From positions 62,001 to 126,000 of the forward strand of contig NZ_CANMDB010000013.1 of NCBI RefSeq assembly GCF_947496515.1: DNA of 64,000 nt. The letters are read 5' to 3'. The notes below the pieces were generated by a model. That model ran no database searches, had not been told where the DNA came from, and worked only from the letters and a program-made list of their open reading frames with translations. Below, piece after piece: positions 48,867 through 57,036 of this stretch. This DNA is from an uncultured Roseobacter sp. GTDB taxonomy: Bacteria; Pseudomonadota; Alphaproteobacteria; Rhodobacterales; Rhodobacteraceae. How positions within the stretch are numbered: the first letter of the stretch is position 1; every line of letters begins with the position of its first letter. Both the position numbers and the translations under genes were made by a program.

Positions 48867-49748
48867 ATGGTGGTGACCCCGAATATTGCCGGGATCGGCG
48901 ATCCCGCTGCTCTGCAAAAAGCGCTGACCGACGCGCAGTATCTGGCGGATGATGCACTGGCGACCTCCGGCTATCTGGCACTGGCGCTTGGCAAACCCTT
49001 GCTGTTGGAAGGGGCGCCCGGCGTGGGGAAGACCGAAGCAGCAAAGGCGCTTGGCGGGGTGCTGGGGCGCAATGTGGTGCGGCTGCAGTGTTTCGAGGGG
49101 ATTGATGCGGCCGCCGCCCTTTACGAATGGAACTACCCGCGTCAGATGCTCGCCATCCGTCAGGCCGGTGAAGACTATCTGAACCTCTACTCGGAGGATT
49201 TCCTGCTGGAACGCCCTCTGCTGGAGGTTCTGCGCAACCCGACGGCCTCTTTGCTGCTGATCGACGAGATCGACCGTGCCGATCATGAGTTCGAGGCATT
49301 TCTGCTGGAGTTCCTGTCGGATTTCACGATCTCGATCCCCGAAACAGGCACGGTGCGCGCAACGCAGGCGCCGGTGGTTGTCCTGACGTCAAACCGGACC
49401 CGCGATTTGCATGAGGCCTTGCGCCGGCGCTGTGTCTACCACTGGATTGACTACCCGGATGCCGCTTTGGAGGCGCAGATCGTGATGACCCGCGCCAGTT
49501 CGGTGGCGGAGGCAACGGCCCGCGCAGTTGTGGCAAGCGTCGGCCACCTGCGGGCCGAGCCGCTGGCAAAACCGCCCGGTGTCGCCGAAACCGTTGAGTG
49601 GGCCGAGGCGGCGACCTTGCTGAATGCACAGGGCGCGCGCTGGCCCGAGGCATTCCGCCGCTCTATCGGGGTAGCGCTGAAGGATCACGACGACCTGACC
49701 TACATGGCCGATCGTCTGTCCACTGTCCTGCCGGGAGAGGCCGCATGA
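48867..49748 (+). CDS. MoxR-type AAA+ ATPase (CoxD-like)
   Basis: A 293-residue MoxR-family ATPase with Walker A EGAPGVGKTEAAKAL and Walker B SLLLIDEIDRAD. CoxD, its closest functional analogue, works with a VWA protein to mature the metal cluster of CO dehydrogenase. Here it follows the large-subunit genes by two bases and overlaps the VWA gene by four, so a maturation role for the split hydroxylase is likely. Confidence 0.92.
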   Translation: MVVTPNIAGIGDPAALQKALTDAQYLADDALATSGYLALALGKPLLLEGAPGVGKTEAAKALGGVLGRNVVRLQCFEGIDAAAALYEWNYPRQMLAIRQAGEDYLNLYSEDFLLERPLLEVLRNPTASLLLIDEIDRADHEFEAFLLEFLSDFTISIPETGTVRATQAPVVVLTSNRTRDLHEALRRRCVYHWIDYPDAALEAQIVMTRASSVAEATARAVVASVGHLRAEPLAKPPGVAETVEWAEAATLLNAQGARWPEAFRRSIGVALKDHDDLTYMADRLSTVLPGEAA

Positions 49749-50839
49749 CGGCCCCGCGCGCACTGGATCCGTTCCTGCGGTTTGCGCAGGCGCTGCGCGG
49801 TGCGGGCTATCCGGTGTCGCCTGATCAGACCACGGATTTCATCGCCTCTGTCGGGCTTTTGGGCCCGCGCGACATGACGGACATCTACCGGTCGGGCCGT
49901 GCGCTCTTTGCGATCCAGCCGGAGCGGGTGGCGGAATATGACGCGCTCTTTCGGGCAGTGTTTCTGGACCAGGTGATCCAGGCCCCCGCCGATGGCGACG
50001 ACGAAGACGAACTCGACGCCTATGAGCCCCGGTCCGAGCACGTCGAGGTGGAGGCAGATACCGACGACAGCCCCATCGGGGCCGAACCAACCGGGGCCGA
50101 AAAACTGAGCCAGCGGCAGTTGAGCCGAGGCGGATCCGAGGCGCTGCACCGGTTGCTGCGCGAAGGCGCGCGCGCTTTGCCCCGACGGATGTCCTATCGG
50201 CGGCGGCGGGCAAAGAACGGCGATAGGATGGACATGCGGCGCACGCTGCGCGAGGCCGCGAAACGCGACGGCGAGGTGATCCGCCTGCTGCAGACACGGC
50301 GGGTGATGCGGCAGCGTCGGGTTGTGGTGCTGATTGATGTCTCGGGCTCGATGAAGGAGCGATCAGAGGACCTTTTGCGTCTGGCCCATGCGGTGGTGCA
50401 GACGGCGGATCGCGCCGAGGTGTTCACGCTGGGCACGCGTCTGACACGGATCACGCAGTCGCTCAAACCGGATGACCCGGCGCAGGCACTGTCCCGCGCC
50501 AGTCAGGCAATCGCGGATTTTGACGGCGGCACACGGATCGGCGACGCGCTCGGGGCCTATCTGGCGGTACCGCGGTACGCCGGGTTTGCCCGAGGGGCTG
50601 CCGTGATCGTGCTGTCGGACGGGCTGGAGCGGGGAGATCCGGCGGCCATGATCGACGCTGTGCGCCGTCTGTCGCGCACGGCCTGGCGGGTGGATTGGCT
50701 GACCCCGCTGGCCGCTGATCCCGACTACCTGCCACGGACCGAGGGGCTGAGCGCGGTGCTGCCGGTGCTCGATCATCTTGGTGATGGCGACAGCATCGCC
50801 GCGGTCACGGATCATATCCTCACCATGGCGAGGCTCTGA
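49745..50839 (+). CDS. VWA-domain protein (CoxE-like)
   Basis: A 364-residue protein with an acidic linker (ADGDDEDELDAYEP) and a C-terminal von Willebrand A domain carrying the MIDAS motif DVSGSM. It partners MoxR/CoxD-type ATPases in inserting metals or activating molybdenum hydroxylases. The ATG at 49745 overlaps the MoxR stop; the frame opens earlier at 49598 inside that gene. Its stop overlaps the start of the amidohydrolase. Confidence 0.92.
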   Translation: MTAPRALDPFLRFAQALRGAGYPVSPDQTTDFIASVGLLGPRDMTDIYRSGRALFAIQPERVAEYDALFRAVFLDQVIQAPADGDDEDELDAYEPRSEHVEVEADTDDSPIGAEPTGAEKLSQRQLSRGGSEALHRLLREGARALPRRMSYRRRRAKNGDRMDMRRTLREAAKRDGEVIRLLQTRRVMRQRRVVVLIDVSGSMKERSEDLLRLAHAVVQTADRAEVFTLGTRLTRITQSLKPDDPAQALSRASQAIADFDGGTRIGDALGAYLAVPRYAGFARGAAVIVLSDGLERGDPAAMIDAVRRLSRTAWRVDWLTPLAADPDYLPRTEGLSAVLPVLDHLGDGDSIAAVTDHILTMARL

Positions 50840-51714
50840 TGATTGACGCGCACCATCATATCTGGCTGCAACAGGATCTGCCGTGGCTCATGGGCCCGGA
50901 ACAGCCGCGCATCTTTGGCCCCTACCGGGCGATCATGCGCGACTACACCACGCGCGAGTTTCTGGCGGATCTGGCGGGGACCGGTATCACCAAATCCGTC
51001 TACGTACAGGCCAACTGGGCACCAGACCGGTTCGAGGATGAGGTCGCATGGGTGCAGGCGCAGGCAGAGGCCCATGGCACGATTGAGGGGATCGTTGGCT
51101 ACGCGGATTTCACCGGCGATGACGTGCGCCCACAGCTGGACCGGCTGAGGAAATACCCTTTGATGCGGGGCATCCGGCAACAGTTTCACTGGCACGAGAA
51201 CCCGCTCTACCGCTTTGCGCAGGACCCGGATCTGTGCCGCAATCCGGCCGTACAAAGAAACGTGGCCAGGCTGGCCGACTATGGCTGGAGCTTTGATCTG
51301 CAGGTCTTTGCGGGGCAGATGGCGGGCGCGGCTGAACTGGCACAGGCCTGCCCCGGGGTGACGTTCATCCTGCAACACGCCGGGATGAAAGAAGACACCT
51401 CGGACGCCGGGCACGAGCTTTGGACGGAGGGCATGAAACGGCTCGCGGCCTGTCCCAATGTTGTCAGCAAGCTGTCGGCCTTTGGCACATTTATCCACCG
51501 CAATGACCGGGCATTCATCGCGCAGATGGTGCCGGACACTGTCGCGATCTTTGGCGCGGACCGCTGCCTTTATGGCTCGAACTATCCGATCGAAAAGCTC
51601 TGGACCAGCTACCTTGAGCTTTTCAACGCCTTTCAGGACGCCACACGGGATCTGCCCGACGCTCAGAGATCGGCGATTTTCCATGATACCGCAGCCCGCG
51701 TGTACCGGCTGTGA
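50839..51714 (+). CDS. Amidohydrolase-2 family hydrolase (lactonase-like, COG3618)
   Basis: A 291-residue TIM-barrel metal-dependent hydrolase beginning MIDAHHHIW, with RGIRQQFHWHEN, FILQHAGMKED and a late YGSNYPIEKLW. Relatives include L-fuconolactonase and 2-pyrone-4,6-dicarboxylate lactonase, so ring opening of a lactone made after hydroxylation is a fair guess. It overlaps the VWA gene by one base (TGATG). Confidence 0.9.
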   Translation: MIDAHHHIWLQQDLPWLMGPEQPRIFGPYRAIMRDYTTREFLADLAGTGITKSVYVQANWAPDRFEDEVAWVQAQAEAHGTIEGIVGYADFTGDDVRPQLDRLRKYPLMRGIRQQFHWHENPLYRFAQDPDLCRNPAVQRNVARLADYGWSFDLQVFAGQMAGAAELAQACPGVTFILQHAGMKEDTSDAGHELWTEGMKRLAACPNVVSKLSAFGTFIHRNDRAFIAQMVPDTVAIFGADRCLYGSNYPIEKLWTSYLELFNAFQDATRDLPDAQRSAIFHDTAARVYRL

Positions 51715-51735
51715 CGCACTTAAGGGAGTAAGACA

Positions 51736-52584
51736 ATGGCTTTGCAAATTCACGTGCTCGACTACGGCGACATCGAGCTGGAGACGAGTTTTCTGGTGCT
51801 GGGTCACGAATGCGGCCGCACACGCCGGGTGCCTGTCTACGGGTTCCTGATCACCGGCGGCGAATACCCGGTGCTGGTGGATACAGGCTACCGCGACAAC
51901 GCCATCATGGAGAGCCTCGGCATGCGGGGGCTGCAGTTTCACGACAACATGATGGAACAGCAGCTGGGCAGACACGGGCTGAAGCTGGGCGACATCCGCT
52001 ATATCCTGCATACCCATCTGCACATTGATCATGCAGGCCAGGACGACAAGTTCCCCATGAATACCACTGTCGTTCTGAACCGGCGTGAGATGGAGTTCAG
52101 CGTGTCGGGCATCATGTTCCCGCAGTATCCAAAGCCCGACATCAAGCATCTGGTGGACCGGATCTACGAGCCTGAAGCGATCCGGTTCCTGGATCTCGAT
52201 ATCACCACCGCAGAGGAAATCATTCCCGGTGTCTGGTGCGAATACGCAGGCGCCCACACCGAAGGATCCATGAACGTCGTGGTCGAGACAGCCGAGGGGC
52301 TCGCCTGCATTTGCGGTGACGTGATCTATGACTTCAATGATCAGATCGTGAACCACGTCTATACAAACAACTGGATGGAGCCGCGCGTCACCGGCAACCA
52401 TTCCCAATCCAAACGGGAGGAGAAGGGGGCGATCAAGAAGCTGCTGAACAACTATACCTTCCTTTTGCCCATCCATGACAAACCGGCAAAGATCGAGCGG
52501 CAGCGCGTCGTCGGGCGGTTAGGGATGCAGGTGCCCGGGCCGATGACCGAAACACTGCCGGACCGGCACTGGTTTCCGGCATAA
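51736..52584 (+). CDS. Metallo-beta-lactamase-fold lactonase-like hydrolase
   Basis: A 282-residue protein with the dinuclear metal motif HTHLHIDHAG, a later AGAHTEGSMNVVVE and ICGDVIYDF, all typical of N-acyl homoserine lactonase-like enzymes. A GGGAG site precedes the ATG. Quorum quenching is possible, but within a catabolic operon with two other lactonase-type enzymes, hydrolysis of a pathway lactone is more likely. Confidence 0.9.
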   Translation: MALQIHVLDYGDIELETSFLVLGHECGRTRRVPVYGFLITGGEYPVLVDTGYRDNAIMESLGMRGLQFHDNMMEQQLGRHGLKLGDIRYILHTHLHIDHAGQDDKFPMNTTVVLNRREMEFSVSGIMFPQYPKPDIKHLVDRIYEPEAIRFLDLDITTAEEIIPGVWCEYAGAHTEGSMNVVVETAEGLACICGDVIYDFNDQIVNHVYTNNWMEPRVTGNHSQSKREEKGAIKKLLNNYTFLLPIHDKPAKIERQRVVGRLGMQVPGPMTETLPDRHWFPA

Positions 52585-52647
52585 CAATTGCGTGTCAAGG
52601 TAGCTGCCCGCATATCAACAGGCTCCAGCCGATGGAAAGGCCCAGCC

Positions 52648-53466
52648 ATGACCGATGATGTTCGCGCGCAATATGCCACGAATAGCAACCTGACAAAGCG
52701 CGCCAACTTGCATGTCGCCTACAGCCGCGTCGGGTGGTTTGACTGGTTGGCCCGGCGCATGGCGCTGCCGGAGGGGGCGGCCGTGCTTGATGTTGGCTGC
52801 GGACCGGGCTGGATGTGGCGGCGTATGGGGGCATCGCTGGCCCCGGGGTTGCGGCTGACGCTGCTCGATACCTCTTCGGCTATGGTGAAAGAAGCGCAGG
52901 CAGCGCTTGCGGCCGAGACACATTGGGGCAGCGTTGAGGGTGTCGAGGGCGATGCATTGGATCTGCCTTTCGCGGCGGAGAGCTTCGATGCGGTGGTGAT
53001 GATGCACATGCTCTACCACGTGCCCGATATTCCCGCCGCGTTGGCTGAGGCCGCCCGTGTCTTGCGCCGGGGCGGGCGGATCTATACCACCACCAACACC
53101 TGCGAGAACCTCGTTGAGCTGACCGAGATGACAGGCACGGTTTTTGGCGTCGAGCCCTACGATATCGCTGCAATGATCTTTTCGCTCGATGATGCAGAGC
53201 GATTGCTTGCGCGCGATTTCGAGGCCGTGACACGGCACGATCTGCAGGAGGCGTATCGCTGCGATGATGCGGATATCATCCTCGATTTTCTGTTGTCGAT
53301 GCCACCAGCCAATGCGGGCACGCCCGAGCAGAAGTCGGCCCTGCGCGCGCTGGTCGAGACACGCCTTGAGAGCGCCGGTGGTGTGATCGCGGCGTCCAAG
53401 CAAACCGGACTGGTTGCTGCGATCAAACCGGCAAACGATCCTCTTTCCGACGGAGACGTGCGATGA
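52648..53466 (+). CDS. Class I SAM-dependent methyltransferase
   Basis: A 272-residue methyltransferase with motif I VLDVGCGPGWMWRRM, an acidic SAM-binding strand end (LTLLDTSSAM), GDALDLPFAAESFDAVVMMHM and an ARVLRRGGRIYTTTN segment. The ATG at 52648 follows GGAAAGG; an upstream in-frame start at 52588 has no site. Its target is unknown; it may modify a pathway intermediate. It overlaps the next gene by four bases. Confidence 0.88.
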   Translation: MTDDVRAQYATNSNLTKRANLHVAYSRVGWFDWLARRMALPEGAAVLDVGCGPGWMWRRMGASLAPGLRLTLLDTSSAMVKEAQAALAAETHWGSVEGVEGDALDLPFAAESFDAVVMMHMLYHVPDIPAALAEAARVLRRGGRIYTTTNTCENLVELTEMTGTVFGVEPYDIAAMIFSLDDAERLLARDFEAVTRHDLQEAYRCDDADIILDFLLSMPPANAGTPEQKSALRALVETRLESAGGVIAASKQTGLVAAIKPANDPLSDGDVR

Positions 53467-55070
53467 CACATACCGCATTGGCTGATGCGTTTCACACGCT
53501 GATCGACGTGAACGCACCGCTGCACCATCTTGGCAGCGGTTTTACGTTCACCGAAGGGCCGATTTGGCACCCCGAAGAGCAGATGCTGCTGTTTTCGGAT
53601 ATGCCCGGGGATGTGCGCCGCTGCTACCGCCCCGGCCAAGGGGTATCAGAGGTGCAGCGTCCCACGCACAAGGCCAACGGCATGACCTATGATGCGGATC
53701 TCCACCTGCTGGTCTGCGAACATGCTACCTCCTCCGTGGTGCGCCTCCGCACCGATGGCACGCGCGAGACGCTGTGCACACATTTCGAGGGTAAGGAACT
53801 CAACAGCCCCAATGACATTGTTGTCGGGGCGGACGGCAGCATCTACTTCACGGATCCGACCTATGGCCGGATGGAACACTTCGGCGTGCCCCGCCCGCTG
53901 GAACAGGGGTTTCAGGGGGTTTACCGACTGCCACCGGCGCATACTCCGGGCGATGAGCCGGAGCTTGTGGTTGAACGCAGCCTGTTTTCGCAACCGAACG
54001 GGCTGTGCTTTTCGCCTTGCGGAAAGTGGATGTGGGTCAACGATACCGAACAAGCCAATATCCGCATGTTCGACGTGGCCGCAGACGGGCGTCTGACCCA
54101 CGGTCGTGTCTTTGCCGGCGGGATCGCGGATGATGCGCTGGCCGGGGTGCCTGACGGCATGAAGGCGGATAAGGACGGGAATGTCTGGGTGACGGCGCCC
54201 GGCGGCATCTGGGTCTATTCCTTCGAAGGGCAGTTGCTGGGCAAGGTGCGCTGCCCTGAACTGGTAGCCAATATGCACTGGGGCGGGCCGGATTGGTCCA
54301 CGCTCTACATCTGCGCGACCACATCGCTCTATGCGCTCGACACCAAAACCCGAGGGCGCGAGGAACCTTTCATGCGCGGTATCACACACACTCCGGCCGC
54401 GCCGGTGGTGCGGTCTCAGGGAACAGTATCCATGACCAATGACCTGCTGATACAGGATCGCCTTGATTTCCGGATTGATCCTGCCCGTACCGCGATGCTT
54501 CTCCAGGATCTGCAGAACGACGTTATGATCGACGGCGGGGCGTTTGCCGCGACCGGCTCGCCCGATCATGCGCGCCAGCAAAACGTGGTGACCAATGCCC
54601 GCAGGCTGGCCGATGCACTGCGTGGACGGGGCGGGATGATCATTCACGTCTGGATGGTGCTGGAGCCTGGCGCGCCCTATCTGTGTCAGCACGCGGAATT
54701 GCAGCGGGGCTTGAAGGACAACAAGGCTCTTGTGCGCGGCACATGGGGGGTGGCGCCCGCTGCCGGGCTGGAGCCGCAGGCAGGGGATCTGGTGGTCGAG
54801 AAAATGAGCATGAGCGCCTGGGAAACCTCCCGCCTGGACGCATATCTCAGCCATGGCGGGCGCGATACGATCATCAATACCGGTAGCTGGACCAACATGA
54901 GTGTTGAGCATACGGCGCGGACCGGTGCGGACAAAGGATACCGGATGATCGTCCCGGAAGATGCCTGCTCCACCATGAACGCTGACTGGCACCGGGCGTC
55001 AATCAACTACGCCATGCAGAATGTCGCCACTGTCACCCGGACGGACGCGGTGATCGCCGCGCTGAGCTGA
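53463..55070 (+). CDS. SMP-30/gluconolactonase domain fused to an isochorismatase-like hydrolase with Ser at the nucleophile position
   Basis: A 535-residue fusion. Residues 1-310 are an SMP-30/gluconolactonase beta propeller (FTFTEGPIWHPEEQMLLFSD, NSPNDIVVGADGSIYFTDPTYG, FSQPNGLCFSP). Residues 325-535 are an isochorismatase-like cysteine-hydrolase domain with catalytic Asp349 (LLQDLQNDV) and Lys447 (VVEKMSMSAW), but the usual CV of the third motif reads SV: Ser480 in TNMSVEHTAR. The fusion suggests sequential lactone and amide (or imide) cleavage. Ser480 raises the question whether the second domain is an active amidase. Last gene of the island. Confidence 0.9.
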   Translation: MTHTALADAFHTLIDVNAPLHHLGSGFTFTEGPIWHPEEQMLLFSDMPGDVRRCYRPGQGVSEVQRPTHKANGMTYDADLHLLVCEHATSSVVRLRTDGTRETLCTHFEGKELNSPNDIVVGADGSIYFTDPTYGRMEHFGVPRPLEQGFQGVYRLPPAHTPGDEPELVVERSLFSQPNGLCFSPCGKWMWVNDTEQANIRMFDVAADGRLTHGRVFAGGIADDALAGVPDGMKADKDGNVWVTAPGGIWVYSFEGQLLGKVRCPELVANMHWGGPDWSTLYICATTSLYALDTKTRGREEPFMRGITHTPAAPVVRSQGTVSMTNDLLIQDRLDFRIDPARTAMLLQDLQNDVMIDGGAFAATGSPDHARQQNVVTNARRLADALRGRGGMIIHVWMVLEPGAPYLCQHAELQRGLKDNKALVRGTWGVAPAAGLEPQAGDLVVEKMSMSAWETSRLDAYLSHGGRDTIINTGSWTNMSVEHTARTGADKGYRMIVPEDACSTMNADWHRASINYAMQNVATVTRTDAVIAALS

Positions 55071-55527
55071 ACGCAGCGGGCCGAACCCGGGCAGATGCCC
55101 GCAGTCTTCGGTCAAATGCGAAAGTGCTCCTTGCGATAGGCCCTTCGCGGCGACGGCGCCGTGGCGATCATCAAGAGCACAGGTGAAGAGGACGGAAGAC
55201 GGCTTCTTCGCTCTCGATACTGTCACAAGGCGTTTCAGCCAGCGCGCCGCACGTTGCATTCAACGCGAAAAGGCACTGGTCTCTCATTTTCGGGCTATCA
55301 GTTCATTCCCAGACTGCCTCGGTTTCGGTACGGAACAAGACCATACGTCGGATCTTTGTTGCGACCAGTACAGCCGTGGCAGCCGTGCATCTCTCACATA
55401 CCGGGATAACCTGATCGTCCAACCGCGACCCGGCCACTGCATGCAGTGGGCTTGGAGGACCTCGGCGATCTGGCGGACAGGGCCTGACTGTCTCCGTTTG
55501 GTTGGCTGCCAACCCCTGGGGAAATTC
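55071..55527. other. Gene-free stretch between convergent operons
   Basis: No supported gene. It separates the plus-strand island from the minus-strand GntR gene. A small stem CGGGC-AGAT-GCCCG lies near 55090-55110 but without a T tract, so no clear bidirectional terminator can be named. Confidence 0.5.
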
Positions 55528-56232
55528 TCAGGGCGTGCTGTCTGTCCCCAAGCCATTTCGCAAGGCGGTCCGCCGTGTCTCAAGGTGGTCCCGCATGGCA
55601 ACGCGAGCCGCCTCCGCATGACCGGCCTCTATCGCGTCAACCACTGTGGTGTGCTCATTGTGGGTGACCTGGAGCGAGGTCTCCGTTCGACCCCTGGCCC
55701 GAAGCTGAACCCAGGACGGATTGGACCTGATCCTGTCCAGCATCGCGTATGCGGTCAGCAGCGGGCGGTTCCGGGCACATTGCGCAATCAGCCGGTGCAG
55801 CGATCCGTCCCAGAGTTCCATGGCCTGAGCATCGGTGGCCTCCCATTGCCGGCGGACCAGTATCCGCAACCGCGTCACCTCATCTGGCAGCACCCGTTGA
55901 GCGCACAAAGCCGCCAGTTCCGGTTCAATGCAAAGCCGCGCCTCCATGACTTCCAGCGCGTTGGTCTCGCCCGTGATCTTGGCCGCAAGATCGCCCATCG
56001 GATCCGTGGGCTGGCCCACAAAAGTGCCCTTGCCTTGCTTGCGCCAGACGAGGCCCTCGGTCTCCAGCGCGTCGAGAGCTTGCCGCACAAAACGTCGCCC
56101 GACCCCGAAACGGTCCACCAAAGCGCGCTCCGTCGGCAGCTTGCCGCCGGATCCCAGATCTCCGGACTGGATCAACTCAAGCAGGCGTTCGCGCACCTGT
56201 TGCTGAGGGCCTTTGGGCTGGATGAGATTCAT
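55528..56232 (-). CDS. GntR-family regulator, FadR/FCD subgroup
   Basis: A 234-residue regulator with an N-terminal winged helix (about 10-75: GGKLPTERALVDRFGVGRRFV) and a C-terminal FCD helical sensor (about 92-215, with ARLCIEPELAALCA and the metal/ligand-site residues around DGSLHRLIAQCARN and NEHTTVVDAI). It is the last gene of the minus-strand peptide operon and probably represses it until its ligand is present. Confidence 0.9.
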   Translation of the reverse strand: MNLIQPKGPQQQVRERLLELIQSGDLGSGGKLPTERALVDRFGVGRRFVRQALDALETEGLVWRKQGKGTFVGQPTDPMGDLAAKITGETNALEVMEARLCIEPELAALCAQRVLPDEVTRLRILVRRQWEATDAQAMELWDGSLHRLIAQCARNRPLLTAYAMLDRIRSNPSWVQLRARGRTETSLQVTHNEHTTVVDAIEAGHAEAARVAMRDHLETRRTALRNGLGTDSTP

Positions 56233-56286
56233 GTCGGTTCCCGTATCTTCGGACGCTTGCAGGGTTCTTAGAGCAAGGGCTCCGCC

Positions 56287-57036
56287 CTAATGTTCAAACT
56301 CGACCGCATGGGACCGGCTGAGCCGCCCCGCTGCTTTCCGGTCTGCTTCGGCGCGGGCGATATCGGCATCAATTCCCGCGCGGGTCGGCAAACCCGAAAA
56401 CCGCTCGGCCGTGGGCATGCTCTTGGCAAAGTGCACGTATCGCTCCTGCGCCACCTCCCACAGGCGCGCCAGTTCGCCGAGCGGATCCGCATGATCATCC
56501 GCCCGCAGATCAAGCCAAGGGTGGGACTGTCCGCGGTGGATCACAAGGCCCGCGGCCTGACGTCCGCGCTTGTCTCCGCCCGCGGCTTCGCCGGACTGCA
56601 TCGCCTTGATCAAACGCGCTGCAAATGGCAGATCCGCGCCTTTTGAGTAAGCCTCGGATACGGCCTCAAGCACGCCTGCGCCTGCCAGCATATTGCCCGC
56701 AACCGAATGATCGTCGCCGATCAGATGACCGGCCCAGTCCACGCAGTCAGACCCGGTGTAGGCAGCAAACCGGCCGTCCCTATCCATCATGTGAGCCTGC
56801 CGGATCGCGCGCCCGTCATCGCGCGCAACCAGATCATCAAGCACCGCCTCCGCGGCCTCGCCCGCCATCATGCGCGCACGGCCTTCGGTGCCCCAGATCG
56901 GGTTGCAAAACGCCTGACTGGCGACGGCGACCTTGTTCGAGACAAAGGGCACAACGGCACCGCAGGCAAAGAACTTGCTGGCGACAATCAGACCGATGCT
57001 GCCATCCGCTTCCCGGGCAATCAGCGAAAAGGTCAT
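56287..57036 (-). CDS. DUF1028 protein (Ntn-hydrolase-like)
   Basis: A 249-residue DUF1028 family protein beginning MTFSLIAREADGSIGLIVAS, with SNKVAVASQAFCNPIWG and YTGSDCVDWAGHLIGDDHSVAGNML. The family has an Ntn-hydrolase-like fold and often lies beside gamma-glutamyltransferase and peptide importer genes, as here. The ATG overlaps the GGT stop (ATGA); the longer frame to 57135 lies inside GGT and is not used. Its activity is unproven. Confidence 0.88.
   Translation of the reverse strand: MTFSLIAREADGSIGLIVASKFFACGAVVPFVSNKVAVASQAFCNPIWGTEGRARMMAGEAAEAVLDDLVARDDGRAIRQAHMMDRDGRFAAYTGSDCVDWAGHLIGDDHSVAGNMLAGAGVLEAVSEAYSKGADLPFAARLIKAMQSGEAAGGDKRGRQAAGLVIHRGQSHPWLDLRADDHADPLGELARLWEVAQERYVHFAKSMPTAERFSGLPTRAGIDADIARAEADRKAAGRLSRSHAVEFEH

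Noticed and set aside
44690-50839. Aerobic CO dehydrogenase (coxMSLDE)
   Set aside because: The gene order is similar, but the large subunit lacks the AYxCSFR loop and has an xanthine-dehydrogenase-like RGFG loop.
51736-52584. Dedicated quorum-quenching lactonase
   Set aside because: The fold allows it, but the operon context favours a catabolic lactone. Sequence alone cannot separate these, so only the general fold is called.
55183-56271. A 362-codon plus-strand frame over the GntR gene
   Set aside because: It runs antisense to a clear GntR/FCD protein and its translation shows no domain.
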